The notes under the pieces: generated by a model
The model's input: the letters and a program-made list of their open reading frames with translations, nothing else
The model's database searches: none
Told to the model about the DNA's origin: nothing
In this document: positions 1 through 8,348 of the stretch, in pieces
Layout of the letters: the number at the start of each line of letters is the position of its first letter
Position numbering within the stretch: position 1 is the first letter of the stretch
NCBI GenBank assembly: GCA_035726825.1
Contig: JALNTX010000019.1
Span: 17,679 to 81,678 of the forward strand
Reading direction: 5' to 3'
Source of the DNA: Pseudocitrobacter sp913778145
GTDB lineage: Bacteria > Pseudomonadota > Gammaproteobacteria > Enterobacterales > Enterobacteriaceae
DNA length: 64,000 nucleotides
Translations under genes and position numbers: made by a program

Positions 1-1799
1 AGGTCATCAGCGGCAAATTTCTGTTTTAACTCGCGAGAGATATCCAGCCCGGTCATATCCGGCAGTTGAATATCCAGCAGTACCAGGTCGTATTCACCTG
101 GCGTAAACATCTCCAGCGCTGCCTTCCCGGTCATCGCCACGTCAACGCTGTTGCCAAGTTTTTCCAGCACCGAGCGGGCGACAATGACGTTCAGTTCGAT
201 ATCTTCCACCAGCAGCACGTTGAGCGCCGGCAGCGGCATATCGTCGTCGTCCAGCGTATCTTCAACTTCATCGGCGACCGCTGGCGCGTGGACGGTCAGA
301 ATAAAGGTCGAACCCTGGCCCGGGTTGCTGGTGACTTCAATATCGCCCCCCATGTCACGTGCCAGACGACGCGAAACAGCCAGGCCAATCCCGGTGCCGG
401 TTGCCGGTTTACCGCCCTGGCTGTCTTTCACCTGATAGTACATGGCGAAGATTTTATCCTGCTCTTCCTGCGGGATACCGATCCCTGAGTCAGCCACTTC
501 AAAGTGCAGCATATTGCCTTCGTCATACCGAACGCGCACTTCAACCTTACCTTGTTGGGTAAATTTCACCGCATTGCTGATGAGGTTCCACAGGATTTGA
601 CGCAGACGCGTACCGTCGGTAATCACTTTATGCGGCAGCGGTAAGCTCGGTTCCATGACGAAGCGCAGCCCTTTCTGTTGCGCCTGCAAGCCGGAGAGGT
701 TTTCTAAATCGGAGAGGAAGCCGGTAAAGTCGATGGTCTGGTTATCCAGCTGAACTTTACGGCGCTCCATTTTATCCATGTCAATGATATCGTTGAAAAT
801 ATTACCCAGCGTCACCGCCGAAACATGGATAGTTTTAAGGTATTTTTCCTGCTCAGCGGTCAGCTCGGTATCAAGCAGAATACGGCTCAGGCCGACGATG
901 CCGTTGAGCGGCGTACGCAGTTCGTGGCTGATGGTGGAGATAAAAGTGGTCTTATCGCGGCTGGCGCGTTCCAGCGCATCCTGATAGCGCTTACGCTCGG
1001 TGATATCGCGACCAAAGCCCATCAGGCCGTGGCGCTTACCGACGCGGTCGTAATAAGGCACTTTGCGGATTTCAAAGCAGGCTTTGCGGCCATCCGGGTA
1101 ATCCAGCCACTGTTCATAGGTGAGCGAGACGTTATGACGGAAAACTTTCTCATCTGTTTCCAGCACCTTCGCGGCCGCTTCCGGCGCATAAACGTCTTCC
1201 GGATGCAGGTTGATCAGCTGTTTTTCACTTTTACCGGTTAACAGTTCCATCGCCCGGTTACAGCCGGAAAACTCTTTATCTTCATTGCGATAGAAGACTA
1301 AATCTGGCGAGGCATCGAGGAACGAGCGCAGGAAAGAAGATTGCTGCTCAAGGCGGATTTGCGTCTCTTCACGCTCTTTCATCTCCACCTTCAGTTGCTC
1401 AAGCATGGTTTCACGCTCGGCCTCCGCCTTTTCACGATCGCTGATTTCCTGGTTGAGCTGCGAGATGTTGTCTTTGAGTTGAACGTTGAGTTTGAGATCG
1501 CGTTCGCGCATCTCTTCGAGCTTCTCCACCAGCTTCGATAAGCGCTGGCGGGATTCTTCCAGTTGCTCGACGACCACCGATAAAAAGTAGACCGCCCACG
1601 GCGTAATCAACAAACCAAAGAAGATAGAGCGGATCACATCAATGCTTTCCACCTGGCCGTGCAGCACCATAGTGACAGCCATCTGTACCACAATGGCGAG
1701 CACCACCAGCGCAAGGGCCAATAGCATTGAAAAGCGCACCAGACCCAGCTTCATCATCAGGTCGACGTAATACTGCGCCAGTAAACGGATTTGCTTCAT
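1..1799 (-). CDS. arcB: Aerobic respiration control sensor kinase ArcB (5' part, cut by window edge)
   Basis: This is the hybrid sensor kinase of the Arc two-component system. It senses quinone redox state in the inner membrane and phosphorylates ArcA through a His-Asp-His relay. About 599 of the usual roughly 778 residues are present. Seen in order: two N-terminal membrane segments with a short loop (about 20-80), a coiled coil rich in E, R and L (about 80-150), a PAS domain, the histidine-kinase core with the phospho-acceptor His292 in SHELRTP, an ATP-binding G1/G2 region (DSGIGI, GTGIGL), and the receiver domain with Asp576 in LLDIQLPD. The C-terminal HPt domain lies beyond base 1. The start is the ATG giving MKQIRLLAQYY, as in E. 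coli. yhcC follows upstream on the same strand across a repeat array. Confidence 0.97.
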   Translation of the reverse strand, partial: MKQIRLLAQYYVDLMMKLGLVRFSMLLALALVVLAIVVQMAVTMVLHGQVESIDVIRSIFFGLLITPWAVYFLSVVVEQLEESRQRLSKLVEKLEEMRERDLKLNVQLKDNISQLNQEISDREKAEAERETMLEQLKVEMKEREETQIRLEQQSSFLRSFLDASPDLVFYRNEDKEFSGCNRAMELLTGKSEKQLINLHPEDVYAPEAAAKVLETDEKVFRHNVSLTYEQWLDYPDGRKACFEIRKVPYYDRVGKRHGLMGFGRDITERKRYQDALERASRDKTTFISTISHELRTPLNGIVGLSRILLDTELTAEQEKYLKTIHVSAVTLGNIFNDIIDMDKMERRKVQLDNQTIDFTGFLSDLENLSGLQAQQKGLRFVMEPSLPLPHKVITDGTRLRQILWNLISNAVKFTQQGKVEVRVRYDEGNMLHFEVADSGIGIPQEEQDKIFAMYYQVKDSQGGKPATGTGIGLAVSRRLARDMGGDIEVTSNPGQGSTFILTVHAPAVADEVEDTLDDDDMPLPALNVLLVEDIELNVIVARSVLEKLGNSVDVAMTGKAALEMFTPGEYDLVLLDIQLPDMTGLDISRELKQKFAADD

Positions 1800-1895
1800 A
1801 GGGGGTTCCTTCACGTCATCGTCGCTCAATAATACCCAATTCTGAGCAATGCGTTGAAGGTTGTGTGAAAAATGGTGAGTTGTGCGGTCTTTGTG

Positions 1896-1928
1896 CCCTC
1901 ACCCTAACCCTCTCCCACAGGGAGAGGG
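1896..1928. repeat. REP-like palindromic element, left flank of the array
   Basis: It begins CCCTCACCC and continues into a hairpin whose arms are CCCTCTCCC and GGGAGAGGG with a three-base loop. The same element in inverse orientation closes the array at 2244-2277, and further copies lie at 13592-13628, 13666-13696 and 18215-18247. The element lies about 100 bp upstream of the arcB start. Confidence 0.9.
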
Positions 1929-2255
1929 AACCGATCGCATGCGTATTAATGTTCTGCGCAGGTTTTCTCCCTCTCCCTGTGGGAACCGATCGCATACGGG
2001 TTAATGTTCTGCGCCGGTTCTCTCCCTCTCCCTGTGGGAACCGATCGCATGCGTATTAATGTTCTGCGCAGGTTTTCTCCCTCTCCCTGTGGGAACCGAT
2101 CGCATGCGGGTTAATATTCTGCGCCGGTTCTCTCCCTCTCCCTGTGGGAACCGATCACATGCGGGTTAATGTTCTGCGCCGGTTCTCTCCCTCTCCCTGT
2201 GGGAACCGATCGCATGCGGGTTAATGTTCTGCGCCGGTTTTCTCCCTCTCCCTGC
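1926..2255. repeat. Six-copy 55-bp tandem repeat array between two REP elements
   Basis: The motif GGGAACCGATCGCATGCG (some copies with CACAT, CGTAT or ATACG) starts at 1926, 1981, 2036, 2091, 2146 and 2201, exactly 55 bases apart each time. Each unit carries one half of the REP hairpin (CCCTCTCCCTGTGGGA) followed by a spacer ending GTTCTGCGC(C/A)GGTT. The units differ by a few substitutions and alternate partly between two subtypes (GCGCAGGTTTT and GCGCCGGTTCT). The array fills most of the arcB-yhcC intergenic region and overlaps the yhcC 3' end. The nanA-nanT gap has the same layout with a single spacer. Confidence 0.95.
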
Positions 2256-3195
2256 GGGAGAGGGCCGGGGTGAGGGGTTGTACCCATCCACGCCCCAGCG
2301 CCGATCCCTGCACCCCATGTTCATTCAAATACTTATCCAGCTCCACCATCCCGGTCCAGCGGTTTTCACACCACAGCGGCGCGAGGAGCGTCGGGCGACG
2401 TGCGCTGGCGGAAATGCGGTGGTAGATCACCTCTGGCGGGGTATGGCGAATCATCTCGCCTGCCGTCACGGTGTAATCGTCCAGCTCAATACCGCTTAAG
2501 CGCCCCGCCTCCCAGGCCTTCGCCATAATGCTGCCCTTCACGATATGCAGCGGATGCAGCTTAATGCCGTCCACGCCGGTCTCTACCACGCGTTCCAGGG
2601 TTTGCAGGCATTCGCGTTGCCCTTCGCCCGGCAGGCCGACAATCAGGTGCGAGCACACCTTCAGCCCGCGCTCGCGCGCCAGCCGGGTGGTGTTCTGGTA
2701 GCAGGCAAAATCATGCCCCCGGTTGATACGATGCAGCGTTTTATCGTGCGCGGTTTGTAGCCCCAGCTCCAGCCACACTTCATAACCCTGGTCTTTATAT
2801 TCAGTGAGCAAATCGAGCACCGCTTCCGGCACACAGTCCGGACGCGTGCCCACACACAGACCCACGATATTGGCCTGACTGACCGCCTGCTGATACATAG
2901 ACCGCAGCACCTGCACTTCGGCAAAGGTACTGGTATAAGCCTGGAAATAGGCAAGATAGCGTTTGGCGCGATTCACCAGGCTGGCCTGATGTTCAAGCTG
3001 CTCGGCAATTGAGCGGTACTGCTGCGCTTCGTCGGCAAAAGAGGCGACATTGCAAAATGTGCAGCCGCCCCGGCCAATAGTGCCATCGCGATTCGGGCAG
3101 CTAAACCCGCCATGCAGCGTCAATTTATGAACCTTTTCGCCATACCGACGCGTAAGATCCCCACCAAACATATTGACTAATTTTTGTAACTGCAT
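2221..3195 (-). CDS. yhcC: Radical SAM protein YhcC with a REP-encoded C-terminal tail
   Basis: YhcC is a radical-SAM enzyme of unproven reaction, related to Elp3-like proteins. The cluster cysteines are Cys33, Cys45 and Cys48 in SCPNRDGTIGRGGCTFC. The TIM-barrel core is conserved (LCVGTRPDCVPEAVLD, LELGLQTAHD, HLIVGLPGEG). I chose the ATG at 3195 giving MQLQKLVNMFGG, the E. coli start; an in-frame ATG at 3237 would add 14 unconserved residues. The protein is 324 residues against about 309 in E. coli. The excess is the last 19 residues or so, QPLTPALSRREREKTGAEH, which is a direct translation of the REP element at 2244-2277 plus the adjoining array unit, and the TAA stop comes from the array. 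The gene is divergent from gltB. Confidence 0.93.
   Translation of the reverse strand: MQLQKLVNMFGGDLTRRYGEKVHKLTLHGGFSCPNRDGTIGRGGCTFCNVASFADEAQQYRSIAEQLEHQASLVNRAKRYLAYFQAYTSTFAEVQVLRSMYQQAVSQANIVGLCVGTRPDCVPEAVLDLLTEYKDQGYEVWLELGLQTAHDKTLHRINRGHDFACYQNTTRLARERGLKVCSHLIVGLPGEGQRECLQTLERVVETGVDGIKLHPLHIVKGSIMAKAWEAGRLSGIELDDYTVTAGEMIRHTPPEVIYHRISASARRPTLLAPLWCENRWTGMVELDKYLNEHGVQGSALGRGWVQPLTPALSRREREKTGAEH
2244..2277. repeat. REP-like element closing the array, inside the yhcC 3' end
   Basis: A perfect hairpin with arms CCCTCTCCC and GGGAGAGGG is followed by CCGGGGTGAGGGG. It is in inverse orientation to the element at 1896-1928. The whole element is translated as part of the yhcC reading frame on the minus strand. 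Confidence 0.92.
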
Positions 3196-3878
3196 AATCT
3201 GATAGACCGGCCTGTAGAAAGGGGCCAAGCCTGCCATTTTTAGTCTCGATCGGCGATGACCTGGATCAATCGCCCGGTAGACCTTTATCTCATTGCATAA
3301 CCAATCAAAATAAATGCAATTTCATTCATCGCCAAACCGATTACTTTTGCTTATATACGCCGCTTATTTTGCAATAATCCGCCTCTCGTAGAAAAACAGA
3401 GTGATCCTATACCCGCACAACCATTGCCAGTGTTATGTGCTGCTTTAAGCGGCAAATTCAGCACAGGCCGTTTATCACAGCGCTTCCAGACAGTGAGTCA
3501 GATCACACTCCATCCGCACCTGTTTCGTGGTTAATACAATGTAAAAAATGGATAAAAACCATAAATATCATTTAATTAAGCCACCTATAGCACATTTTCA
3601 GATAAATAAGTTTGCCATTTGACCTGTCTACGGATTCCCGATAAGTTGGAAATCCGCTGGAAGCTTTCTGGATGAGCACTCAGCTCATCATATTTATGCA
3701 GTAATTGAGATTCCCTCTGAAGCAAGTCCTCAAACTTGTTTGACCTGCGCGAAAAGGCAAAAGAGGGCGAATGCGAGATCGGTCATTGAACGACCCAATC
3801 CCGTCGCCATGCTCTTTCTGCGCCCGTGCGCAATCGGTGTCGGAGTGAGTCACGTAGAGCCTGGGGAGGTTCACTGAT
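3196..3878. other. Intergenic yhcC-gltB region: gltB promoter and long leader
   Basis: These 683 bases carry no supported gene. The first half is AT-rich, as expected for the Lrp/IHF-controlled gltBD promoter of E. coli. A CRP-like dyad lies at 3492-3507. A possible -35 TTGACC is at 3619-3624, with ATAAGT (3641-3646) as a weak -10 candidate. Between 3671 and 3689 GATGAGC and GCTCATC form a 7-bp hairpin. From about 3800 the DNA resembles the extra N-terminal codons annotated for E. coli gltB, but the frame is broken relative to the ATG at 3879, so it is probably leader. Confidence 0.6.
3492..3507. promoter_or_regulatory. Candidate CRP site in the yhcC-gltB intergenic region
   Basis: AGTGA at 3492-3496, a six-base spacer and TCACA at 3503-3507 match the CRP consensus TGTGA-N6-TCACA at nine of ten positions. 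CRP control of gltBD is reported in E. coli. Its distance from the true start site is not known here. Confidence 0.45.
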
Positions 3879-6800
3879 ATGTTGTACGATAAATCCCTTG
3901 AGAGGGATAACTGTGGTTTCGGCCTGATCGCCCACATAGAAGGCGAACCTAGCCACAAGGTAGTGCGTACTGCTATACACGCACTGGCCCGCATGCAGCA
4001 CCGTGGGGCAATCCTCGCCGATGGTAAAACCGGTGACGGTTGCGGCCTGCTGCTGCAAAAACCGGATCGTTTCTTCCGCATTGTCGCGGAAGAGCGCGGC
4101 TGGCGCTTAGCCAAAAACTACGCCGTTGGCATGCTGTTCCTGAATCAGGATCCAGACAAAGCCGCCGCTGCGCGCCGCATCGTTGAAGAAGAACTGCAAC
4201 GTGAAACGCTCTCTATTGTTGGCTGGCGTGATGTGCCGACCAACGAAGGCGTTCTTGGTGAAATCGCCCTCTCCTCGCTGCCCCGTATCGAGCAAATCTT
4301 TGTTAACGCCCCGGCAGGCTGGCGCCCGCGCGATATGGAACGTCGTCTGTTCATCGCCCGTCGCCGCATTGAACAACGCCTGGTCGAGGATAAAGAGTTC
4401 TACGTTTGTAGCCTGTCTAACCTGGTTAACATCTATAAAGGTCTGTGTATGCCGGCGGATTTGCCGCGCTTTTACCTGGACCTCGCGGACCTGCGTCTGG
4501 AATCGGCCATCTGCCTGTTCCACCAGCGCTTCTCCACCAACACCGTGCCGCGCTGGCCGCTGGCACAACCGTTCCGCTACCTGGCACACAACGGTGAAAT
4601 CAACACCATTACCGGTAACCGTCAGTGGGCGCGCGCGCGTACCTATAAATTCCAGACGCCGCTGATCCCTGACCTGCACGACGCCGCACCGTTTGTTAAC
4701 GAAACCGGCTCTGACTCCAGCTCAATGGATAACATGCTCGAACTGCTGCTGGCAGGCGGGATGGATATCGTGCGTGCGATGCGTCTTCTGGTTCCACCAG
4801 CCTGGCAGAACAACCCGGATATGGACCCGGAACTGCGTGCGTTCTTCGATTTTAACTCCATGCACATGGAGCCGTGGGATGGCCCGGCGGGCATCGTAAT
4901 GTCCGATGGCCGCTACGCAGCCTGTAACCTTGACCGTAATGGCCTGCGCCCGGCGCGCTACGTCATTACCAAAGACAAGCTCATCACCTGCGCGTCTGAA
5001 GTGGGTATCTGGGATTACCAGCCGGATGAAGTGGTGGAAAAAGGCCGCGTTGGGCCGGGCGAGCTGATGGTGATCGATACCCGCAGCGGCCGCATCCTGC
5101 ATTCGGCGGAAACGGACGACGATCTGAAAAGCCGTCATCCGTATAAAGAGTGGATGGAGAAAAACGTCCGCCGCCTGGTGCCGTTCGAAGATCTGCCGGA
5201 CGAAGAAGTTGGCAGCCGCGTGATGGACGATGACACGCTCGCCAGCTACCAGAAACAGTTTAACTACAGCGCGGAAGAGCTGGATTCGGTTATCCGCGTA
5301 CTGGGCGAAAACGGCCAGGAAGCGGTCGGCTCAATGGGTGATGATACCCCGTTTGCCGTGCTCTCCAGCCAGCCGCGTATTATTTACGACTACTTCCGTC
5401 AGCAGTTTGCGCAGGTAACTAACCCGCCAATCGATCCGCTGCGTGAAGCGCACGTCATGTCGCTGGCGACCAGCATTGGCCGCGAAATGAACGTCTTCTG
5501 TGAAGCAGAAGGCCAGGCGCATCGCCTGAGCTTCAAATCGCCAATTCTGCTGTTCTCTGATTTTAAACAGCTTACGACGATTGAAGATGAGCACTATCGC
5601 GCAGATACCCTCGATATCACTTACGACGCGACGGAAACCTCGCTTGAGGCGACGGTAAAAGCGCTGTGCGATAAAGCCGAAGAGATGGTGCGTAACGGCA
5701 CCGTTCTGCTGGTGCTCTCTGACCGTAACATCGCTAAAAATCGTCTGCCGGTTCCGGCACCGATGGCGGTTGGTGCTATTCAGGCGCGCCTGGTCGATAA
5801 GAGCCTGCGCTGCGACGCCAACATCATCGTTGAAACCGCCAGCGCCCGCGACCCGCACCATTTCGCTGTGCTGCTGGGCTTCGGTGCGACGGCAATCTAC
5901 CCGTACCTCGCCTACGAAACGCTGGCGAAACTGGTCGACACCAAAGCGATTGATAAAGCGTACCGCATCGTGATGCTGAACTACCGTAACGGCATCAACA
6001 AAGGCTTGTACAAAATCATGTCCAAAATGGGCATCTCCACCATCGCCTCTTACCGCTGCTCGAAACTGTTTGAAGCGGTCGGCCTGCACGACGATGTGGT
6101 TGCGCAGTGCTTCCAGGGCGTGGTCAGCCGTATTGGCGGCGCAAACTTCGACGACTTCCAGCAGGATCTGCTGAACCTGTCGAAACGTGCCTGGCTGGCA
6201 CGTAAGCCGATTAGCCAGGGCGGCCTGCTGAAGTACGTTCACGGCGGTGAGTATCACGCCTATAACCCGGACGTGGTGCGCACGCTGCAACAAGCTGTGC
6301 AAAGCGGCGAGTACAGCGACTATCAGGAATACGCGAAGCTGGTCAACGAGCGCCCGGCGGCAACGCTGCGCGATCTGCTGGCTATCACGCCGGGTAGCGA
6401 CGCCGTCAGTATCGATGAGGTTGAACCGGCAACTGACCTGTTCAAACGCTTCGATACCGCGGCGATGTCTATCGGCGCATTGAGCCCGGAAGCGCACGAA
6501 GCGCTGGCGGAAGCGATGAACAGCATCGGCGGTAACTCCAACTCTGGCGAAGGTGGTGAAGACCCTGCCCGCTACGGCACCAACAAAGTGTCGCGCATCA
6601 AGCAGGTCGCTTCCGGCCGCTTTGGTGTTACTCCGGCGTATCTGGTTAACGCCGATGTCATTCAAATTAAAGTCGCTCAGGGTGCGAAGCCCGGCGAAGG
6701 CGGTCAGTTACCGGGTGATAAAGTCACCCCGTACATCGCCAAACTGCGCTATTCGGTGCCGGGCGTGACGCTGATTTCCCCGCCGCCGCACCACGATATC

Positions 6801-8339
6801 TACTCTATCGAGGATTTAGCGCAGCTGATTTTCGACCTCAAACAGGTCAATCCGAAAGCGATGATCTCCGTGAAGCTGGTCTCCGAACCGGGCGTCGGCA
6901 CCATCGCCACCGGTGTAGCGAAAGCCTACGCAGACTTGATCACCATCGCCGGTTATGACGGCGGCACCGGCGCAAGCCCGCTGTCGTCAGTGAAATATGC
7001 AGGCTGCCCGTGGGAACTCGGCCTGGTGGAAACCCAGCAGGCGCTGGTTGCTAACGGTCTGCGTCACAAAATTCGTTTGCAGGTCGATGGCGGCCTGAAA
7101 ACCGGCGTCGATATCATCAAAGCGGCGATTCTCGGCGCGGAAAGCTTCGGCTTCGGCACCGGCCCGATGGTGGCGCTGGGTTGTAAATATCTGCGTATTT
7201 GCCACCTGAACAACTGCGCAACGGGCGTAGCAACTCAGGATGACAAACTGCGTAAAAACCACTATCACGGTCTGCCGTTCAAAGTAACCAACTACTTTGA
7301 ATTTATCGCCCGTGAAACCCGCGAGCTGATGGCGCAGCTTGGCGTGACGCGTCTGGTCGATCTGATTGGTCGCACCGACCTGCTCAAAGAGCTGGACGGT
7401 TTCACCGCCAAACAGCAGAAGCTGGAACTGTCTCGCCTGCTGGAGACCGCCGAGCCACATCCTGGTAAAGCGCTCTACTGCACCGAGAACAACCCGCCGT
7501 TCGATAACGGTGTGTTGAATGCGCAGCTGCTGCAACAGGCGAAACCGTTTGTCGATGAACGCCAGAGCAAAACCTTCTGGTTCGATATTCGCAACACCGA
7601 TCGCTCCGTGGGCGCGTCGCTCTCCGGTTATATCGCGCAAACGCACGGCGACCAGGGTCTGGCAGCCGATCCGATTAAAGCGCACTTCAGCGGCACCGCA
7701 GGTCAGAGCTTCGGCGTCTGGAACGCGGGCGGCGTAGAGCTGTACCTGACCGGCGATGCCAACGACTACGTCGGTAAAGGCATGGCGGGCGGCCTGATTG
7801 CCATTCGTCCTCCGGTGGGTTCCGCCTTCCGCAGCCATGAAGCGAGCATTATCGGCAACACCTGTCTGTACGGCGCGACCGGTGGTCGTCTGTATGCCGC
7901 AGGCCGCGCGGGTGAACGTTTCGGGGTGCGTAACTCTGGCGCAATCACCGTGGTAGAAGGTATTGGCGACAACGGCTGTGAATATATGACCGGCGGTATC
8001 GTCTGTATTCTGGGTAAAACCGGCGTGAACTTCGGCGCGGGCATGACCGGCGGCTTCGCCTACGTTCTGGATGAAAGCGGCGATTTCCGCAAACGCGTTA
8101 ACCCGGAACTGGTGGAAGTGCTGGACGTTGACTCTCTGGCTATCCATGAAGAGCACCTGCGCGGGCTGATTACCGAGCACGTACAGTTAACCGGTTCACA
8201 ACGCGGTGAAGAGATCCTGGCGAACTGGCCGGCATTCTCCGCCAAATTTGCTCTGGTTAAGCCGAAGTCCAGCGATGTCAAAGCACTGTTGGGTCACCGT
8301 AGTCGTAGCGCAGCAGAGCTGCGTGTGCAGGCGCAGTAA
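3879..8339 (+). CDS. gltB: Glutamate synthase (NADPH) large subunit GltB
   Basis: GltB makes glutamate from 2-oxoglutarate and glutamine, taking electrons from GltD, in the cytoplasmic GOGAT branch of ammonium assimilation. It is 1486 residues. The short propeptide MLYDKSLERDN precedes Cys12, the N-terminal amidotransferase nucleophile (CGFGLIAH). The central and FMN-binding synthase domains follow (SGEGGEDPARYG, GYDGGTGASP), then the 3Fe-4S cysteines Cys1102, Cys1108 and Cys1113 (CKYLRICHLNNC), and a C-terminal beta-helix with repeated G-X-X-G-X-X-X-G motifs (about 1250-1450). A strong Shine-Dalgarno GGGGAGG at 3863-3869, nine bases upstream, supports this ATG. A longer E. coli-type start is not open in frame. 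gltD follows after 9 bases. Confidence 0.98.
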   Translation: MLYDKSLERDNCGFGLIAHIEGEPSHKVVRTAIHALARMQHRGAILADGKTGDGCGLLLQKPDRFFRIVAEERGWRLAKNYAVGMLFLNQDPDKAAAARRIVEEELQRETLSIVGWRDVPTNEGVLGEIALSSLPRIEQIFVNAPAGWRPRDMERRLFIARRRIEQRLVEDKEFYVCSLSNLVNIYKGLCMPADLPRFYLDLADLRLESAICLFHQRFSTNTVPRWPLAQPFRYLAHNGEINTITGNRQWARARTYKFQTPLIPDLHDAAPFVNETGSDSSSMDNMLELLLAGGMDIVRAMRLLVPPAWQNNPDMDPELRAFFDFNSMHMEPWDGPAGIVMSDGRYAACNLDRNGLRPARYVITKDKLITCASEVGIWDYQPDEVVEKGRVGPGELMVIDTRSGRILHSAETDDDLKSRHPYKEWMEKNVRRLVPFEDLPDEEVGSRVMDDDTLASYQKQFNYSAEELDSVIRVLGENGQEAVGSMGDDTPFAVLSSQPRIIYDYFRQQFAQVTNPPIDPLREAHVMSLATSIGREMNVFCEAEGQAHRLSFKSPILLFSDFKQLTTIEDEHYRADTLDITYDATETSLEATVKALCDKAEEMVRNGTVLLVLSDRNIAKNRLPVPAPMAVGAIQARLVDKSLRCDANIIVETASARDPHHFAVLLGFGATAIYPYLAYETLAKLVDTKAIDKAYRIVMLNYRNGINKGLYKIMSKMGISTIASYRCSKLFEAVGLHDDVVAQCFQGVVSRIGGANFDDFQQDLLNLSKRAWLARKPISQGGLLKYVHGGEYHAYNPDVVRTLQQAVQSGEYSDYQEYAKLVNERPAATLRDLLAITPGSDAVSIDEVEPATDLFKRFDTAAMSIGALSPEAHEALAEAMNSIGGNSNSGEGGEDPARYGTNKVSRIKQVASGRFGVTPAYLVNADVIQIKVAQGAKPGEGGQLPGDKVTPYIAKLRYSVPGVTLISPPPHHDIYSIEDLAQLIFDLKQVNPKAMISVKLVSEPGVGTIATGVAKAYADLITIAGYDGGTGASPLSSVKYAGCPWELGLVETQQALVANGLRHKIRLQVDGGLKTGVDIIKAAILGAESFGFGTGPMVALGCKYLRICHLNNCATGVATQDDKLRKNHYHGLPFKVTNYFEFIARETRELMAQLGVTRLVDLIGRTDLLKELDGFTAKQQKLELSRLLETAEPHPGKALYCTENNPPFDNGVLNAQLLQQAKPFVDERQSKTFWFDIRNTDRSVGASLSGYIAQTHGDQGLAADPIKAHFSGTAGQSFGVWNAGGVELYLTGDANDYVGKGMAGGLIAIRPPVGSAFRSHEASIIGNTCLYGATGGRLYAAGRAGERFGVRNSGAITVVEGIGDNGCEYMTGGIVCILGKTGVNFGAGMTGGFAYVLDESGDFRKRVNPELVEVLDVDSLAIHEEHLRGLITEHVQLTGSQRGEEILANWPAFSAKFALVKPKSSDVKALLGHRSRSAAELRVQAQ

Positions 8340-8348
8340 GGGGTCATC

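Noticed and set aside
1865..2059. 64-codon frame in the repeat array (LTLSHREREP-type peptide)
   Set aside because: Product of REP sequence and 55-bp units, without a start signal.
1926..2255. Regular direct repeats that could suggest a CRISPR array
   Set aside because: The whole 55-base unit repeats with few changes, there are no unique spacers, no cas genes are near, and the units are derived from REP sequence.
5331..6665. 444-codon open frame antisense to gltB
   Set aside because: It runs opposite a highly conserved gene with strong codon bias, has no recognisable domain, and the frame follows from GC-rich third positions.
6987..8180. 397-codon open frame antisense to gltB
   Set aside because: Same reason: a shadow frame of a conserved coding region, rich in H, R, A and Q without family features.
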